Part shown: positions 51,642 through 60,030 of the stretch, piece after piece | Layout of the letters: each line of letters begins with the position of its first letter | Position numbering within the stretch: the stretch's first letter is position 1 | Assembly: GCA_044228245.1 (NCBI GenBank) | Contig: JBGAVG010000002.1 | Span: forward strand, 1 to 64,000 | From: Methylotenera_A sp044228245 | Lineage (GTDB): Bacteria > Pseudomonadota > Gammaproteobacteria > Burkholderiales > Methylophilaceae | DNA: 64,000 nt | Reading direction: 5' to 3' | Program-made: the position numbers and the translations under genes | The notes under the pieces: generated by a model | Database searches by the model: none | The model's input: only the letters and a program-made list of their open reading frames with translations | What the model was told of the DNA's origin: nothing

Positions 51642-53674
51642 TGGCAGAAGAAATTGCACGCAGCATCATTGGTGCGATGACTTACCTTGCCCCAGCCGGA
51701 CCGCTGGTCGGCGAGGACGCCTGCAAAGCCTTGGAAAATGCCATTCAAGGCTGCATTGCCGCCAACCAGATCCACCTGATTCTGGATCTGGAGCAGGTTT
51801 CAATACTCGGCGGCAGGGCGCTTGAAATTATCACCGACACCAATGCCATGCTCACGCACAACGGCGGTTCTCTCAGGTATGTCAATCCGTCGGCACTTGT
51901 AAAAGATATTCTGATCGTGACCGGGGTTGGTGATCAGACCGCGCTGAACTCATCGGGTTTTGGTGAACTGCATGCCGTTGGGGAAGATTTTTCTGCCGGC
52001 CCACCGATGAAACTGGGTGAAATCTTGCTGGAAATGGGCGTTGTGACCGAAGCACAACTGGATCAAGCTGCAAAACAGCAATCCAAAAGCAATAAGCGTA
52101 TGGGGAAAATCCTGGTCGAAACCGGCATCATTTCGGATAACGACCTGCTGAACGCACTCAGCCGCCAGCTTAGAATCCCGCATATCACGTTGCGTGCCGG
52201 CCTGTATGAGCAAACCGCTGCTGACCTGATTCCGAAAGACGTGGCACGCCGTCTGGAAATACTGCCTATGTTCAAGGTGCATGACACCTTGACGCTGGCG
52301 ACCACCGATCCGCAATCGGTGCCGGCATTAAACGAATTACAGGACATTTCAGGAGGAAAGCTGCGGCTGGTGCTTGCCAGACGCGAAGAGATCCTGAAGC
52401 ATCAGATGGATGCGTATAGCGGCAATGAGTTTAATCCTGAGTTAGTCAATAACATGGCGACTGATATCGAACTGGTCGAGCAGGTACAGACAGATTACAC
52501 GCGGATTGATGAAATGGCAGGCGGCAGCCCGGTCATCAATCTGGTCAACGGATTGATCCAGCGCGCGGTACGTGATGGCGCTAGCGATATTCATATCGAA
52601 AGCGGGCGCAACCGTTCGTTTGTGCGGTTTCGTATCGATGGCCTGCTATATGAGGTGCTCTCGACCCGCGCTGATCTGCATCCCGCCATCGTTTCACGGC
52701 TCAAGGTGATGGCCAATCTGGATATTGCCGAGCGCCGGCTGCCGCAGGATGGGCGCATGCAGGTGATGACGCAGGGCCGCAGTGTTGACCTGCGCTTCAG
52801 TTCTTTGTCCGGCATTTATGGCGAAAAAGTCGTATTGCGGGTGCTGGACAAGAATCAATCTATTCTCGATGTCGAGAAGCTCGGCATGAGCGGCCAGAAT
52901 CTGGCTGTGCTGAAAAAACTGCTTGGGCGCAGCTATGGGCTGATTCTGGTTACCGGGCCTACCGGCAGCGGCAAAACCACAACGCTTTACGCCTCGGTGA
53001 ATCACCTGAAAAGTATCGAAAGAAACATCGTCACCATCGAAGACCCGGTGGAATATCAGCTTGATATCATCAACCAGAACCAGGTTAACGATGCGATCGG
53101 ACTATCTTTTGCCAAAATGCTCAAGCACGTGCTGCGGCAAGATCCTGACATTATCATGGTTGGCGAGATCCGTGACCGTGAAACCGCAGAAATCGCGGTT
53201 CAGGCGGCGCTCACTGGCCACTTGGTACTTTCCACATTGCATACTAACGATGCGGTGGGCGCGCTCTCGCGCATGATGGATATGGGCGTGGAGCCTTACC
53301 TGCTTTCATCTGCATTGGCGGGTGTGGTGGGTCAGCGCTTAGTTCGCGGCATTTGCCCGGCCTGCAAAACCACTTATCTGCCCCCGCCAGAACTTGTAGA
53401 GCGATACAAGTGGCCAGAAGGAACGCGCCTGACGCGCGGCAAGGGCTGCCCCGCCTGCTACGACTCAGGTTACCGCGGCCGCTTGGGCATTCACGAAATC
53501 ATCGAATCCACGGATGGCTTGCAACAGTTGATGGCCAAAAACCCGACCAAGAACGAATTGCAGGCTTTTACAGCGGCAGAAGGTTACCAGACTTTGTTCG
53601 ATGACGGGATGAAGCGTGCGCTTGAAGGGCGCACCACTATCGAAGAAGTCGCCCGCGTGATCCATGCAAGTTAA
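51641..53674 (+). CDS. STAS-MshEN-PilB/GspE assembly ATPase fusion
   Basis: This 677-residue ATPase would power pilin or pseudopilin polymerisation. An N-terminal STAS-like domain (about residues 5-110) has LILDLEQVSILGGRALEII but not the phosphorylatable Ser of anti-sigma antagonists. Two 24-residue MshEN c-di-GMP-binding motifs follow at 124-147 (KLGEILL...) and 153-176 (RMGKILV...), separated by exactly five residues. The motor has Walker A GPTGSGKTT at 439-447, IIMVGEIRD Walker B, a His box and the four-Cys zinc site (CPAC ... CPAC). The start at 51641 forms TAATG with the HD-GYP gene. Confidence 0.93.
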   Translation: MAEEIARSIIGAMTYLAPAGPLVGEDACKALENAIQGCIAANQIHLILDLEQVSILGGRALEIITDTNAMLTHNGGSLRYVNPSALVKDILIVTGVGDQTALNSSGFGELHAVGEDFSAGPPMKLGEILLEMGVVTEAQLDQAAKQQSKSNKRMGKILVETGIISDNDLLNALSRQLRIPHITLRAGLYEQTAADLIPKDVARRLEILPMFKVHDTLTLATTDPQSVPALNELQDISGGKLRLVLARREEILKHQMDAYSGNEFNPELVNNMATDIELVEQVQTDYTRIDEMAGGSPVINLVNGLIQRAVRDGASDIHIESGRNRSFVRFRIDGLLYEVLSTRADLHPAIVSRLKVMANLDIAERRLPQDGRMQVMTQGRSVDLRFSSLSGIYGEKVVLRVLDKNQSILDVEKLGMSGQNLAVLKKLLGRSYGLILVTGPTGSGKTTTLYASVNHLKSIERNIVTIEDPVEYQLDIINQNQVNDAIGLSFAKMLKHVLRQDPDIIMVGEIRDRETAEIAVQAALTGHLVLSTLHTNDAVGALSRMMDMGVEPYLLSSALAGVVGQRLVRGICPACKTTYLPPPELVERYKWPEGTRLTRGKGCPACYDSGYRGRLGIHEIIESTDGLQQLMAKNPTKNELQAFTAAEGYQTLFDDGMKRALEGRTTIEEVARVIHAS

Positions 53675-53694
53675 CCCATATGAGCTAAATCATC

Positions 53695-54828
53695 ATGGCA
53701 ATCAATATTAACCCGGCACAAGCACCCATACAATCAGCTGCTAATCAGCCAGTCAAACACGGCTGGAACATGGACATTCGCTTCGGCCCAGCCAAAATCA
53801 GCCTCGATCAACGTATGGTATTCACCGAACGTTTGTTATTACTGCTGGAAACTGGCGTCAGCCTACTCGAAGCGCTCAAGGCGATGCAGTTGCAGACGGA
53901 AGAGCCTTTGCTGGCTGAGATTATAGGGTCACTGGTTGATACGATCAGCGAAGGCAAAAGCTTTTCTGCGGCGCTGGAAAAGCATCCGGAAATGTTTTCC
54001 AGCACTTATACCAGCCTGGTATTTGCGGCAGAAGAGGGCGGCTTTCTGCCGCAAGTGCTAAGTCAGCTTTTAAGAATGGATGAAAAGAACAGCCAGATGC
54101 GCAGTAATGTTGTCTCAGCATTGTCTTATCCGGCGTTCTTAATTGTATTTTCTATTGCAGTGGTTGTGTTTGTGCTGGTAGTGATTTTCCCTAAGTTTGA
54201 AACTCTATTCGCTTCGATTCACGACCAGTTGCCTATCACCACAATCTTCCTGATGGCGCTGTCGGCTTTTTTCCGTCATTACTGGATTCTCATCATCATC
54301 GGTTTAAGTGCAGCAGGCTGGGCAACAGTTACCTGGCTGAAAAGCATGCCCGGCAAGCTCATGATGGATAAATTAAAAATGACGGCACCCGTTATCAAAG
54401 ATATTTATACGCAAATTTATCTCAGCCAGACGCTCAGCGTACTGGGTTTGTCGCTGGCTAACGGTGTGCCAATTACGGTAGCCTTAAAGGCCAGCCAGGG
54501 TGTGGTGAGCAATTACATATTTGCAAGATTTCTGGAAGACATCCGCAACCACGTCAACGAAGGGCGGGGCATCGCTATTGGCTTTACAAATTCGCCTATC
54601 GTGCCGCCCATGGTGCGGCAAATGGTTTCCACCGGTGAGCAAACCGGCAACCTTGGCATGGTGATGACGCGCGTAGCCGATTTTTACGAGCGCGAACTTA
54701 CCAAGCGCATTACCATGCTTTCAAAATCGGTCGAGCCGATCATGCTGATTGTGATGGGGGTCGTGGTGGGTTTGATTGTGGTTTCTCTGATTCTGCCCAT
54801 ATTCAAGCTATCGCGTGCTATCCACTAA
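53695..54828 (+). CDS. Inner-membrane platform protein (GspF/PilC family)
   Basis: The 377 residues contain two T2SSF domains. The first has FTERLLLLLETGVSLLEALK and FSSTYTSLVFAAEEGGFLPQ, the second SQTLSVLGLSLANGVPITVAL and VPPMVRQMVSTGEQTGNLG. Three membrane helices are predicted (SYPAFLIVFSIAVVVFVLVV; HYWILIIIGLSAAGW; the C-terminal IMLIVMGVVVGLIVVSLIL). It is the partner of the ATPase encoded 20 bases upstream. The N-terminal Pro/Gln stretch is unusual but short. Confidence 0.94.
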   Translation: MAININPAQAPIQSAANQPVKHGWNMDIRFGPAKISLDQRMVFTERLLLLLETGVSLLEALKAMQLQTEEPLLAEIIGSLVDTISEGKSFSAALEKHPEMFSSTYTSLVFAAEEGGFLPQVLSQLLRMDEKNSQMRSNVVSALSYPAFLIVFSIAVVVFVLVVIFPKFETLFASIHDQLPITTIFLMALSAFFRHYWILIIIGLSAAGWATVTWLKSMPGKLMMDKLKMTAPVIKDIYTQIYLSQTLSVLGLSLANGVPITVALKASQGVVSNYIFARFLEDIRNHVNEGRGIAIGFTNSPIVPPMVRQMVSTGEQTGNLGMVMTRVADFYERELTKRITMLSKSVEPIMLIVMGVVVGLIVVSLILPIFKLSRAIH

Positions 54829-54943
54829 AAGAAAATTCTATGCAAATGATGAAACAAAATGCTTTTTAGGCCTTTATTGCCCTAAAGAAAATTTATGCAC
54901 TGCCGTTACTATGATTATGAACAAAACTAGAAAGGTTGAAAAA

Positions 54944-55507
54944 ATGCGCTCCATTACAAACAAATCCATGAAGCTGATGCAAAAAGGCTTCACACTCGTC
55001 GAATTACTGATCGTTGTAATTATTTTGGCGATTTTAGCTGCGATTGTGATTCCGCAGTTTTCAAGCGCCACGGTTGATGCGCAAGAATCGGCACTTGATT
55101 CCAACCTGAATGCATTACGCTCGGCCATCGATCTTTACAGGGCACAGCATAGCGGCAAGTATCCCGGTGCAGTAGCTGCCACTGGCGCAACCTGTACGGT
55201 AGGCTCTGCCGGCGCTGGCGCGATCAACACGGCAGCGGCGGTGATAGACCAACTGACCAAGTACAGCAGTATTACCGGCACAACCTGTAGCGGTGCAGAT
55301 CCAACTACTAAACTTGGCCCTTATCTGCGTAAAGGTGTTCCTGCTGATCCAATCACCCAAAGTGCTGCAATTGCTGTTGCCACGGCTGGTACACCGCTCG
55401 CCCCTGCGGCTGCAACTGGCGGCTGGTCTTACGACGTAGTCACCGGCCAGATTGTCATGAACAGCAATGCCAACGACAGCAAAGGCGTAGCCTACTCTAC
55501 GCACTAA
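54944..55507 (+). CDS. Major pseudopilin, GspG-like
   Basis: A type III signal peptide (KSMKLMQKG-FTLVELLIVV) is cleaved before Phe1; Glu5 is present. The hydrophobic helix is followed by QESALDSNLNALRSAIDLYR, the GspG/PulG-type first helix, and a short C-domain with GPYLRKGVPADPIT. With the ATG at 54944, preceded by GAAAGG, it has 187 residues. Upstream in-frame starts (from 54815) overlap the GspF gene and would add an implausible leader. It is probably the most abundant fibre subunit. Confidence 0.9.
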   Translation: MRSITNKSMKLMQKGFTLVELLIVVIILAILAAIVIPQFSSATVDAQESALDSNLNALRSAIDLYRAQHSGKYPGAVAATGATCTVGSAGAGAINTAAAVIDQLTKYSSITGTTCSGADPTTKLGPYLRKGVPADPITQSAAIAVATAGTPLAPAAATGGWSYDVVTGQIVMNSNANDSKGVAYSTH

Positions 55508-55540
55508 GCAAAACATCAGCATCACGCCAGGGAGGTTAGT

Positions 55541-56077
55541 ATGAACAGAATCGCCACAAGCGGTTTTACCTTGGTGGAAATGCTGATTGTGATTGCCATC
55601 TTGGGGATCGTCGCGAAAGTGGCACTCCCCTTGCTTTCATCTAACGATCCGCAAAAGTTGAGTGTGGCGGCGGAAGAGACCGCCAACACTTTGCGCTTTG
55701 CGCTGAGCGAAGCCAAACGCACGGATGGCTATGTGCTGGTGGATGGAAAAAGCAGCTCAGGCCGTCTGAAACTTTATTATTCCAATAGTAGCGGTAGCGC
55801 TAGTTCAGTCATTAACGATCCACTGACCAAGCGTGCGATGGATATTAATGTCAGTACAAGTGCATTTTCAAATGGCGTTACGCTTACTCCACAGTTCATG
55901 GCAGGAAGTTCAGCCCGAAAAAGTTTATTGGTTGGCCCGGGTTTGTCGCAAATGCAAGGTTTCGACACCGCCACTGAAGGTGCTCTGCAAGCCAATAGCG
56001 GCGTACTGCTTACGCTAGGCTCGCAGAGCATCACCGTCAGCATCAATGAGGTCACCGGGCTAGTTACACTCCCTTGA
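55541..56077 (+). CDS. Minor pseudopilin, GspH-like
   Basis: The cleavage site TSG-FTLVEMLIVIAILG, with Glu5, is followed by a 178-residue prepilin whose head (ANTLRFALSEAKRTDGYVLV) resembles GspH. AGGGAGG lies just before the ATG at 55541. It occupies the H position after G, as in type II secretion operons. Head sequence similarity is low, so the H label rests on order and length. Confidence 0.8.
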   Translation: MNRIATSGFTLVEMLIVIAILGIVAKVALPLLSSNDPQKLSVAAEETANTLRFALSEAKRTDGYVLVDGKSSSGRLKLYYSNSSGSASSVINDPLTKRAMDINVSTSAFSNGVTLTPQFMAGSSARKSLLVGPGLSQMQGFDTATEGALQANSGVLLTLGSQSITVSINEVTGLVTLP

Positions 56078-56082
56078 TTTTC

Positions 56083-56520
56083 ATGAAAAATATTCTCATT
56101 ACAAATCATTCCAGCCAGCGCGGTTTTTCCTATGCCGAGGTGTTGCTGTCGGTCATATTGTTAGCGATATTGCTGATGCCTGCGATGCAGGCACTCAACA
56201 CAGCCATTCTTGGCGGCTCGAATAACCTTGCAGCCAAACAGCTCAGCCTGCGCAGCAAGATGGAAGAAGTGCTGAGCAAGCCCTTTGGCAAGTTGTATGC
56301 AGAAACCTACCTGACTGGTGGCAATACTACAACATCCATCAGCGCCAATTACTCTGATGCCTCTGGCGCCATTGATCGCCGTATAGTTGTGTTCTATCGT
56401 TTTGACGCTGCTACCAACGCGCTCAGCAGCAACGACACCGGCCTGCTTTATGTAAGTGTTTATTACGAAGCCGAGGGCAGTACCAATGCAATCAATACGC
56501 TCGTTGGCAGGTGGTGGTAA
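56083..56520 (+). CDS. Minor pseudopilin, GspI-like
   Basis: The prepilin signal reads SQRG-FSYAEVLLSVILLAIL, with Glu5; LAAKQLSLRSKMEEVLSKPF after the helix resembles GspI/PilV. The ATG at 56083 has no strong ribosome site; translation may be coupled to the H-like gene, which ends six bases upstream. 145 residues. Its TAA overlaps the next ATG (TAATG). Confidence 0.78.
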   Translation: MKNILITNHSSQRGFSYAEVLLSVILLAILLMPAMQALNTAILGGSNNLAAKQLSLRSKMEEVLSKPFGKLYAETYLTGGNTTTSISANYSDASGAIDRRIVVFYRFDAATNALSSNDTGLLYVSVYYEAEGSTNAINTLVGRWW

Positions 56521-57026
56521 TGCATTATAAACCATCATCACATCCATCCTTACAACATGGCATGACATTAGTCGAGCTGGTGCTAGCGATGGCCATTAGC
56601 GCCATTCTCATGGGTGCGCTCAATGAGCTGGTCAAGCTCGGGCTGGACGCGCAGGCCGCGGGAAGAGGCAGCAATGAGCTGGCTTATCAGGGCAGTTTTG
56701 CGCTGGAACGTATGACTGACAAAGCACGCGCAACCAACCCAAAAGTCCTGAACACACCTGCCACTAATTCTACAGGTACCTGGTTCGCTCCCACCATGTA
56801 TTGCCGTAACGCCAGTAACCAATTAATCGAAACCACAACCAGCGATACCGCCTGCGTTGGTACTACCGTCATTGCCAGCAATGTCAGTACATTTTCTGCT
56901 ACGTTGCCAGCCAGCATGGGCGCGGTTGACAGGTCGATTGCCGTTATCAGCCTGACTTTAGATAATTCGGCAAACAACACCATGACCTTGTCATCCAGCA
57001 TGCGGCTTGGCGGAGGTACGAAATGA
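56520..57026 (+). CDS. Minor pseudopilin, GspJ-like
   Basis: The prepilin signal reads LQHG-MTLVELVLAMAISAI with Met in place of Phe1 and Glu5 kept. The head of this 168-residue protein has two cysteines (TMYCRN; DTACVG) that could bridge. It fits the J/PilW position. It starts at the TAATG overlap with the I-like gene and ends in ATGA with the giant K-position gene, so I, J and K are probably made in fixed ratio. Confidence 0.8.
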   Translation: MHYKPSSHPSLQHGMTLVELVLAMAISAILMGALNELVKLGLDAQAAGRGSNELAYQGSFALERMTDKARATNPKVLNTPATNSTGTWFAPTMYCRNASNQLIETTTSDTACVGTTVIASNVSTFSATLPASMGAVDRSIAVISLTLDNSANNTMTLSSSMRLGGGTK

Positions 57027-59953
57027 GCCAGCAAAGTTTCAGAGTGGCGGGTTTTACCCTGCTGCCGGTCATCCTCACCATGTCTTTAATCGTTGCCATC
57101 GCCTTTCTGCTCAACCGCGATAACGGCATGAATGTGAATATGGTTTCCAGCCAGATGCATGCAGATCGCGCCCGTTACGCCGCCGAAGCCGGCTTGCAGG
57201 CGGTTAATGCACGCGTGCAGAGTTTCAGCTGTGCCGGGGGGTTCCCGGTAATAGGAAGCCCTGTGACTAACAGCAACTTCGGTGGCGCCAGCTATTCAGC
57301 TTATGCGACGACTGCATCAGGCAATACCACCAACCTGGTCTCCACCGGCACCTACAACGGCACTTCCGTCACCCTCACGCGCAACAATATCTACGTTTAC
57401 CAGTCCCCAACCAAAACCTACACTTTGCAGCCCAACGCAACGGCAGGTATGGATACCTATATCACTACGAATAGCGCCACGAATAGAGGCAACTCAAGTT
57501 CATTGAATATGAGCAGCACTAATTTCCCGCTGATTAAATTTGATCTCTCCGTGTTCCCTGCTGGCAGCCGACCTGTTTCCAGCACCTTGTCGCTTTATGC
57601 CAATGGTGGTTTTTTAGCATTTACACAGCTATACCGCATGACAGGCGACTGGCAGGAAGGCACGGGAACGAGCAGCCCGGTGGACGGGGCTAACTGGACG
57701 ACAAGCAACGGCTCCACACCCTGGTCAACGGCGGGGGGTGACTACCACCCTGTTATCGTCAATACCGTTTACGGCACTCCCGGGAACTGGCTCGATTTTG
57801 ATGCTACTGACTTGACCACAGGCTGGATGAGCGGCAGCTACCCCAATTATGGCATGCGTTTTACACCAAGCACTTCGATTGGCTCCCTTAATTTTGTAAG
57901 TAGCGATGACAGCGATGCCGTACACCGTCCGAAGATAAGCTTCAATTATCTGCTACCCTGCGGTACTACGGGGCCATCGGTCTGTACCGCTGGCAACATC
58001 CGAGATGATTTTTCCACCATCGCATACAGTGGCAACAACGGCAGTGCCACTTGGACTAATAACTGGACAGAAGCAGGCGAAAGCGATGGCCCAACTACCG
58101 GCAAACTTAGCGTTCTCAGCGCCACCCAGTGCGCCAGTGGTAACTGTCTGAAATTACGCAACGACAGCGCCACCGTGATGCGAATCACGCGCGAGGCGAA
58201 TCTGGCAACGGCAGTTTCCGCCCGGTTAAAGTTTAGCTACCGGCGTACGATGGTTGCAGGCTCCGGCGGCAACATCAGGCTGGAAATCTCCAGGGATGGC
58301 GGTACTAACTTTACCCTGCTGAAAAGCTACCCGCTCACCGTCACCGACAGCGCGCAGATCGCTGAGGACATCGACATCACGCCCTATCTGGCCGCCAACA
58401 CCCAGATTCGCTTCAGTACAGATGGCTCCAACATTCAAACGAACATACACATAGACAATGTGGAAATTATTACCAGTTGCGCTGCCGTCCCAGGTGCGAC
58501 CGTCACCCTTAGCCCGATTGCAGACAGCTTTAATGACCAGGACAAGGTTCAGGAAAATAACGGCGCAGCGACATCACTTCTCCTGGGATACGATTATGGT
58601 AAGGAAAGGCGCATGCTGATCCAGTTTGACACCAGCAGCGTGCCATCCGGCTCGACCATCCAGAGCGCCACCCTGCGTATGTACGTTAGTGCTGTCAACA
58701 ACGCAACCAGCAACTCCAAATTCCTGGGGGCCAATGCGCTCAACGAATCCTGGGTGGAAGGTACCGGCAACGGTACCAATAAAAACTGCCCGGGCACGAT
58801 AACCCCTGGTACCAGCTGGAACTACCGCACCGGCTGCACCAACTGGGCATTCATCCATCCACCTAACACCACACCGGCATGGACCACCGTGGTGGCCATG
58901 CCCACAGCCAGAGCTTACCATATGGTGGCAACAGTCAATAACAAGATCTACGCCATTGGGGGTTACAGCCCTATAACGGGTTACCTGGGAGTTGTGGAAG
59001 AATACAACCCGGCCACCAATACCTGGACTGCCAAGGCAGCCATGCCAACCCCCCGTGGAGATGCGGCGGTGGCGGTAGTCGGCGGCAGGATTTACATCAT
59101 TGGTGGTTCGAATGGCGGAGCAGGGCTGACCAGTAACGAGGTCTATGACCCGGCCACCAATACCTGGACCACCCGGGCGGCTATGCCTACCGGGCGTATG
59201 TATTTGGCTGCCGCGGCGGCCAACAACAAGATCTACGTCTTGGGCGGCACAATCAATGGTACAGCGCTCAAAACCAACGAAGAATACGACCCGGCCACTA
59301 ACACCTGGGCAACCAAAACACAGATGCCCACCGCACGGACATGGTTCTCCGCCCAGGCGGCCAATGGAAGGGTCTATGCCATTGGCGGCTGGAGCGGGTC
59401 AGCCAGCCTGAACAAAACCGAGGAATATAATCCATCTGCCAATACCTGGTCAGGTAAAGCTAACTTGCCGGTTGCTACAGACTCTATGGCTTCCGCCGTG
59501 ATAGGCAACAAGATCTACCTTATCAGCGGGTATCAAGGGAGTACGCTGACCCAGCTCGTCTGGATGTATGACGCGCTGAATAATGCCTATACCGCGCAGC
59601 TGAATTACCCGATGGCACTAAATGAACCGGCTGCGGCAGCTGTGAATGGCTATATCTATAGCATGGGTGGTGGCGACGGCGGCTCGGTGGTATACCAAAA
59701 TCATTATCGCTATGATCCCGGATTGCCTCAGCCTGTGGCAACCGCTTCGGATGAAGCTACCAGCGCTTCACCGCTGGTAGCCGGCTTTAGCAGCGGATGG
59801 ATTAACTTCGAGCTGAAAACACTGGCACAGGAGTGGGTGGATGGCGTACGCCCCAACAACGGCGTGGTGATTTATACCGAAGTGGCAGACAAGTTCAGCA
59901 TCAACAGTCGCGAGAATAGCGCCAATAAACCCCAGCTAATCGTCACATACTAA
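57023..59953 (+). CDS. Giant K-position tip protein: pseudopilin-like N-terminus, DNRLRE, jelly-roll and nested Kelch propeller
   Basis: The start has a prepilin-like site (VAG-FTLLPVILTMSLIVAI) with Pro instead of Glu at position 5, as expected of GspK/PilX-type tip subunits that lack Glu5. Then come a DNRLRE domain (about residues 134-312), a jelly-roll-like domain (about 326-490), the first half of a second DNRLRE domain (about 492-610), six Kelch repeats (about 620-903, each with IYxxGG then YDPATNTW-type ends) and the second half of the DNRLRE domain (about 905-976, ending KPQLIVTY). At 976 residues it is about three times a normal GspK. It is likely exposed at the fibre tip as an adhesin or is an exported load. 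Confidence 0.85.
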   Translation: MSQQSFRVAGFTLLPVILTMSLIVAIAFLLNRDNGMNVNMVSSQMHADRARYAAEAGLQAVNARVQSFSCAGGFPVIGSPVTNSNFGGASYSAYATTASGNTTNLVSTGTYNGTSVTLTRNNIYVYQSPTKTYTLQPNATAGMDTYITTNSATNRGNSSSLNMSSTNFPLIKFDLSVFPAGSRPVSSTLSLYANGGFLAFTQLYRMTGDWQEGTGTSSPVDGANWTTSNGSTPWSTAGGDYHPVIVNTVYGTPGNWLDFDATDLTTGWMSGSYPNYGMRFTPSTSIGSLNFVSSDDSDAVHRPKISFNYLLPCGTTGPSVCTAGNIRDDFSTIAYSGNNGSATWTNNWTEAGESDGPTTGKLSVLSATQCASGNCLKLRNDSATVMRITREANLATAVSARLKFSYRRTMVAGSGGNIRLEISRDGGTNFTLLKSYPLTVTDSAQIAEDIDITPYLAANTQIRFSTDGSNIQTNIHIDNVEIITSCAAVPGATVTLSPIADSFNDQDKVQENNGAATSLLLGYDYGKERRMLIQFDTSSVPSGSTIQSATLRMYVSAVNNATSNSKFLGANALNESWVEGTGNGTNKNCPGTITPGTSWNYRTGCTNWAFIHPPNTTPAWTTVVAMPTARAYHMVATVNNKIYAIGGYSPITGYLGVVEEYNPATNTWTAKAAMPTPRGDAAVAVVGGRIYIIGGSNGGAGLTSNEVYDPATNTWTTRAAMPTGRMYLAAAAANNKIYVLGGTINGTALKTNEEYDPATNTWATKTQMPTARTWFSAQAANGRVYAIGGWSGSASLNKTEEYNPSANTWSGKANLPVATDSMASAVIGNKIYLISGYQGSTLTQLVWMYDALNNAYTAQLNYPMALNEPAAAAVNGYIYSMGGGDGGSVVYQNHYRYDPGLPQPVATASDEATSASPLVAGFSSGWINFELKTLAQEWVDGVRPNNGVVIYTEVADKFSINSRENSANKPQLIVTY

Positions 59954-60030
59954 ACGCCGGCCAGCGTTTATCATCTGATTGAATACCTAGAAACCATTTA
60001 TCTAAAGACATTGCTATCTAAAGACCTTGC

